A stretch of 43,387 nucleotides of DNA from the NCBI GenBank assembly GCA_947174945.1, contig CAMWKZ010000020.1:1-43387 (forward strand), read 5' to 3'. The notes under the pieces are model-generated. The model did not search any database. It was not told where the DNA came from and saw nothing but the letters and a program-made list of their open reading frames with translations. The position numbers and the translations under genes are program-made. The stretch comes from an uncultured Prevotellaceae bacterium (GTDB lineage: Bacteria; Bacteroidota; Bacteroidia; Bacteroidales; Bacteroidaceae). Positions within the stretch are counted from its first letter, which is position 1. Every line of letters starts with the position of its first letter. Shown here one piece after another: positions 41,184 to 43,387 of the stretch.

Positions 41184-41579
41184 ATGGGATTTATCAGTGA
41201 ATTTAAAGAGTTTGCCATGAAGGGCAACGTAATGGACATGGCTGTCGGTGTCATCATCGGCGGCGCCTTTGGTAAGATTGTCTCCAGCCTTGTTGACGAC
41301 ATACTGATGCCTCTCGTGGGCATGGTTACGGGCAACATCGACTTTAGCACGCTGTCTTTCCAGATTGGCGAAGGCGAGGGTGCTGCCCTGTTGAAGTATG
41401 GCGCGTTTATCCAGAATACGGTCGACTTCGTTATCGTAGCCCTCTGTATCTTCCTCATGCTGAAGGGCATAAACAAGATGAATCGCAAGAAGGCAGAGCC
41501 CGAGGCTCCGGCTGCTCCTGCCGGACCTACGCAGGAGGAACTGCTGGCTGAGATTCGTGACTTACTGAAGCAGAAGTAA
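41184..41579 (+). CDS. mscL: Large-conductance mechanosensitive channel
   Basis: A 131-aa homopentameric channel that opens under high membrane tension to release solutes. N-terminus [31 protein letters not shown] is the amphipathic helix and TM1 pore, then [13 protein letters not shown]2 is [20 protein letters not shown], followed by a charged linker and the C-terminal helix [14 protein letters not shown]. Length and motifs are canonical. The stop overlaps the start of the SulP gene by 1 bp. Confidence 0.96.
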   Translation: MGFISEFKEFAMKGNVMDMAVGVIIGGAFGKIVSSLVDDILMPLVGMVTGNIDFSTLSFQIGEGEGAALLKYGAFIQNTVDFVIVALCIFLMLKGINKMNRKKAEPEAPAAPAGPTQEELLAEIRDLLKQK

Positions 41580-43282
41580 TGAAGAAGACCTTGGACTTTA
41601 AGCCGAAGATGATTTCGGCCATCAAGCACTACGACCGCAAGACGTTCATGGCCGACTTGATGGCCGGTGTCATTGTTGGCATCGTTGCACTGCCGTTGGC
41701 CATTGCCTTTGGTATTGCCAGCGGTGTATCGCCTGAGAAGGGTATTATTACGGCTATCGTTGCCGGTCTGTGTGTGTCGCTGTTTGGCGGTAGCAAGGTG
41801 CAGATAGGTGGCCCTACGGGAGCGTTTATCGTTATCGTCTACGGCATTATCCAGCAATACGGTGTGCAGGGGCTGACCATTGCCACGCTGATGGCGGGCG
41901 TGTTCCTTATCTTGCTGGGCGTGCTGCGTCTGGGCACTATTATCAAGTACATTCCTTACCCCATCGTGGTGGGCTTTACCTCGGGTATTGCGGTCACCAT
42001 CTTTACTACGCAAATAAAAGACCTGCTGGGCTTGACGATGGAGAGCGTGCCCAGCGACTTCATCGAGAAGTGGGTGGCCTATATATATAATATAGGTACG
42101 ATAGACGTGTGGAGCGCTGTTGTGGGTGTCTTGAGTGTTGTGTTGATAGCTGTGTGGCCTATGCTGGCGCGCCTGTTCCACTTGTCACCGCTCAAGTCGC
42201 TGCCCGGTTCGCTGGTGGCCATTGTGGTGATGACCATCGTGGCCCTGCTGTTGAAACAATACGCCGGCGTGACGAGCATCGAGACCATTGGCGACCGCTT
42301 TAGCATCAATTCGACGCTGCCCGATGCCGTGGTGCCCCAGCTGACGTGGGAGACGGTGAAAAGACTTGTTGGCCCTGCCGTGACTATTGCCGTGTTGGGA
42401 GCCATCGAGTCGCTATTGTCGGCCACGGTGGCTGATGGTGTCATTGGCGACCACCACAACTCCAACACTGAGTTGATAGGGCAGGGCATTGCCAACATCG
42501 CGTCGCCCCTCTTTGGCGGTATTCCCGCCACGGGAGCCATAGCCCGCACCATGACCAATATCAACAACGGAGGTCGCACGCCCGTGGCAGGCATCGTCCA
42601 TGCCGTTGTGCTGTTGCTGATTTTCCTGTTCCTCATGCCACTGGCCCAGTACATTCCTATGGCCTGCCTGGCGGGCGTGCTCGTTGTCGTCAGCTATGGC
42701 ATGAGTGGCTGGCGTTCGTTCCTGGCCATGCTGCGCAATCCCAAGAGCGACGTCACCGTGCTGCTGCTTACGTTCTTCCTAACCATCATCTTCGACCTTA
42801 CCGTGGCCATTGAGTTCGGTCTTATCTGTGCCTGTCTGCTCTTTATGCGGCGCATGGCTGAGAGCACCGAGGTACACGCTGTCCTGAATGAGATAGACCT
42901 GAACGAGGATGCCGACATGGAGCGTGGCAATCTGGAGCACCTCGTCATCCCCGAGGGCGTAGAGGTTTACGAAATCAACGGCCCCTATTTCTTCGGGGCT
43001 GGCAACCGATTCGAGGACATCATGGCTCGCTATGGCCATCGCCCTCAGGTGCGCATCATCCGTATGCGTAAGGTTCCGTTCATCGATTCCACGGGGTTGC
43101 ATAACTTGGAAAACATGTGTCTGATGAGCCAGAAGGAGGGTATCACCATCGTCCTGTCGGGTGTTAATCCGAAGGTCGAGGCCGTGCTGAAGCGTAACAA
43201 CTTCAGTCATCTGCTGGGCGAAGAGAATATCTGTAACCACATTGACTTGGCGCTGCAACGAGCCCGTGAGATTGTGGGGTAA
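41579..43282 (+). CDS. SulP-family anion transporter with STAS domain
   Basis: A 567-aa inner-membrane transporter of the SulP/SLC26 family for sulfate, bicarbonate or similar anions. The N-terminal repeat carries GVIVGIVALPLAIAFGIASG and GSKVQIGGPTGAF; the second repeat LFGGIPATGAIARTMTNINNG. Around 11-12 membrane segments end at ~430, then a STAS domain (~450-560) with PFIDSTGLHNLENM. The specific anion is not deducible. The start codon overlaps the mscL stop (TAATG), so both are in one operon; coupling a stress channel with SulP may be only gene-order convenience. Ends with a strong terminator. Confidence 0.92.
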   Translation: MKKTLDFKPKMISAIKHYDRKTFMADLMAGVIVGIVALPLAIAFGIASGVSPEKGIITAIVAGLCVSLFGGSKVQIGGPTGAFIVIVYGIIQQYGVQGLTIATLMAGVFLILLGVLRLGTIIKYIPYPIVVGFTSGIAVTIFTTQIKDLLGLTMESVPSDFIEKWVAYIYNIGTIDVWSAVVGVLSVVLIAVWPMLARLFHLSPLKSLPGSLVAIVVMTIVALLLKQYAGVTSIETIGDRFSINSTLPDAVVPQLTWETVKRLVGPAVTIAVLGAIESLLSATVADGVIGDHHNSNTELIGQGIANIASPLFGGIPATGAIARTMTNINNGGRTPVAGIVHAVVLLLIFLFLMPLAQYIPMACLAGVLVVVSYGMSGWRSFLAMLRNPKSDVTVLLLTFFLTIIFDLTVAIEFGLICACLLFMRRMAESTEVHAVLNEIDLNEDADMERGNLEHLVIPEGVEVYEINGPYFFGAGNRFEDIMARYGHRPQVRIIRMRKVPFIDSTGLHNLENMCLMSQKEGITIVLSGVNPKVEAVLKRNNFSHLLGEENICNHIDLALQRAREIVG

Positions 43283-43299
43283 CGTCGTCTGAATAGAAA

Positions 43300-43338
43300 A
43301 GTGGCACTTTACACAGTGTAAAGTGCCACTATTTTTTT
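43300..43338 (+). terminator. Terminator of the mscL-SulP operon
   Basis: A perfect 15-bp stem (43300-43314 with 43316-43330, one unpaired central base on paper, so the real loop uses the inner bases) followed by ATTTTTTT. Confidence 0.9.
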
Positions 43339-43387
43339 AAAAAATAAACAGTTTTAAGGGGAATAAAAGGGCTTATTAAGGGAATGG

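Overview
The window reads as chromosome from a Prevotella/Segatella-like member of the Bacteroidales. This rests on protein character: OadG with a lamin-tail domain, a propeller plus AraC one-component regulator, and a glycogen cluster of debranching enzyme, GT4 and GH57. It also rests on many promoters of the Bacteroidota type (TTTG, about 19 nt, TAnnTTTG). No rRNA or tRNA gene was recognised.

Layout. 1-4441: an operon for a sodium-pumping biotin-dependent decarboxylase (OadG, biotin carrier, OadB) behind an AspT/YidE-type transporter whose 5' end lies outside the window. 4442-5417: a small antitoxin-like gene, an internally deleted GNAT acetyltransferase, and two dispersed repeats side by side. 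5418-10988 (minus): seven tightly packed genes, all with export signals, centred on a caspase-like peptidase. They lie downstream of a noncoding region that looks like a ~430 nt terminated RNA. 11616-14777: a substrate-binding lipoprotein and a TPR protein. 14774-21541 (minus): kdsA, kdsD, a degenerate hybrid regulator and a phospholipase D-family protein. 21758-26383: a large MscS-type channel, divergent from a BadF-type sugar kinase and a GH5 mannanase-like lipoprotein. 26384-30842: a Cas9-only type II-C CRISPR locus. 30897-32105: a DUF4143 ATPase. 32332-37955: a glycogen/alpha-glucan operon divergent from a Crp/Fnr regulator. 37952-43338: a DagK-like kinase, miaA, gapA, mscL and a SulP transporter.

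Highlights. (1) The CRISPR locus has an apparently intact Cas9, a convincing tracrRNA on the opposite strand (8 bp, UU/UU internal loop, 10 bp pairing with the repeat, then a UUCG-capped terminator), only two repeats, and no cas1 or cas2. (2) The two repeat families that flank this locus also sit next to each other at 5.1-5.4 kb, only 26 bp apart, like an empty or scarred site. (3) The exported caspase operon, with two paralogous barrel-like proteins, a lipoprotein and several proteins of unknown function, is the best candidate for an undescribed system. (4) An 88-bp promoter-plus-start-codon segment is duplicated 20.5 kb apart. (5) The hybrid regulator has lost its kinase domain, its phospho-acceptor His and its receiver Asp, while keeping its propeller sensor and AraC output. 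All calls come from reading the sequence; no database search was possible.
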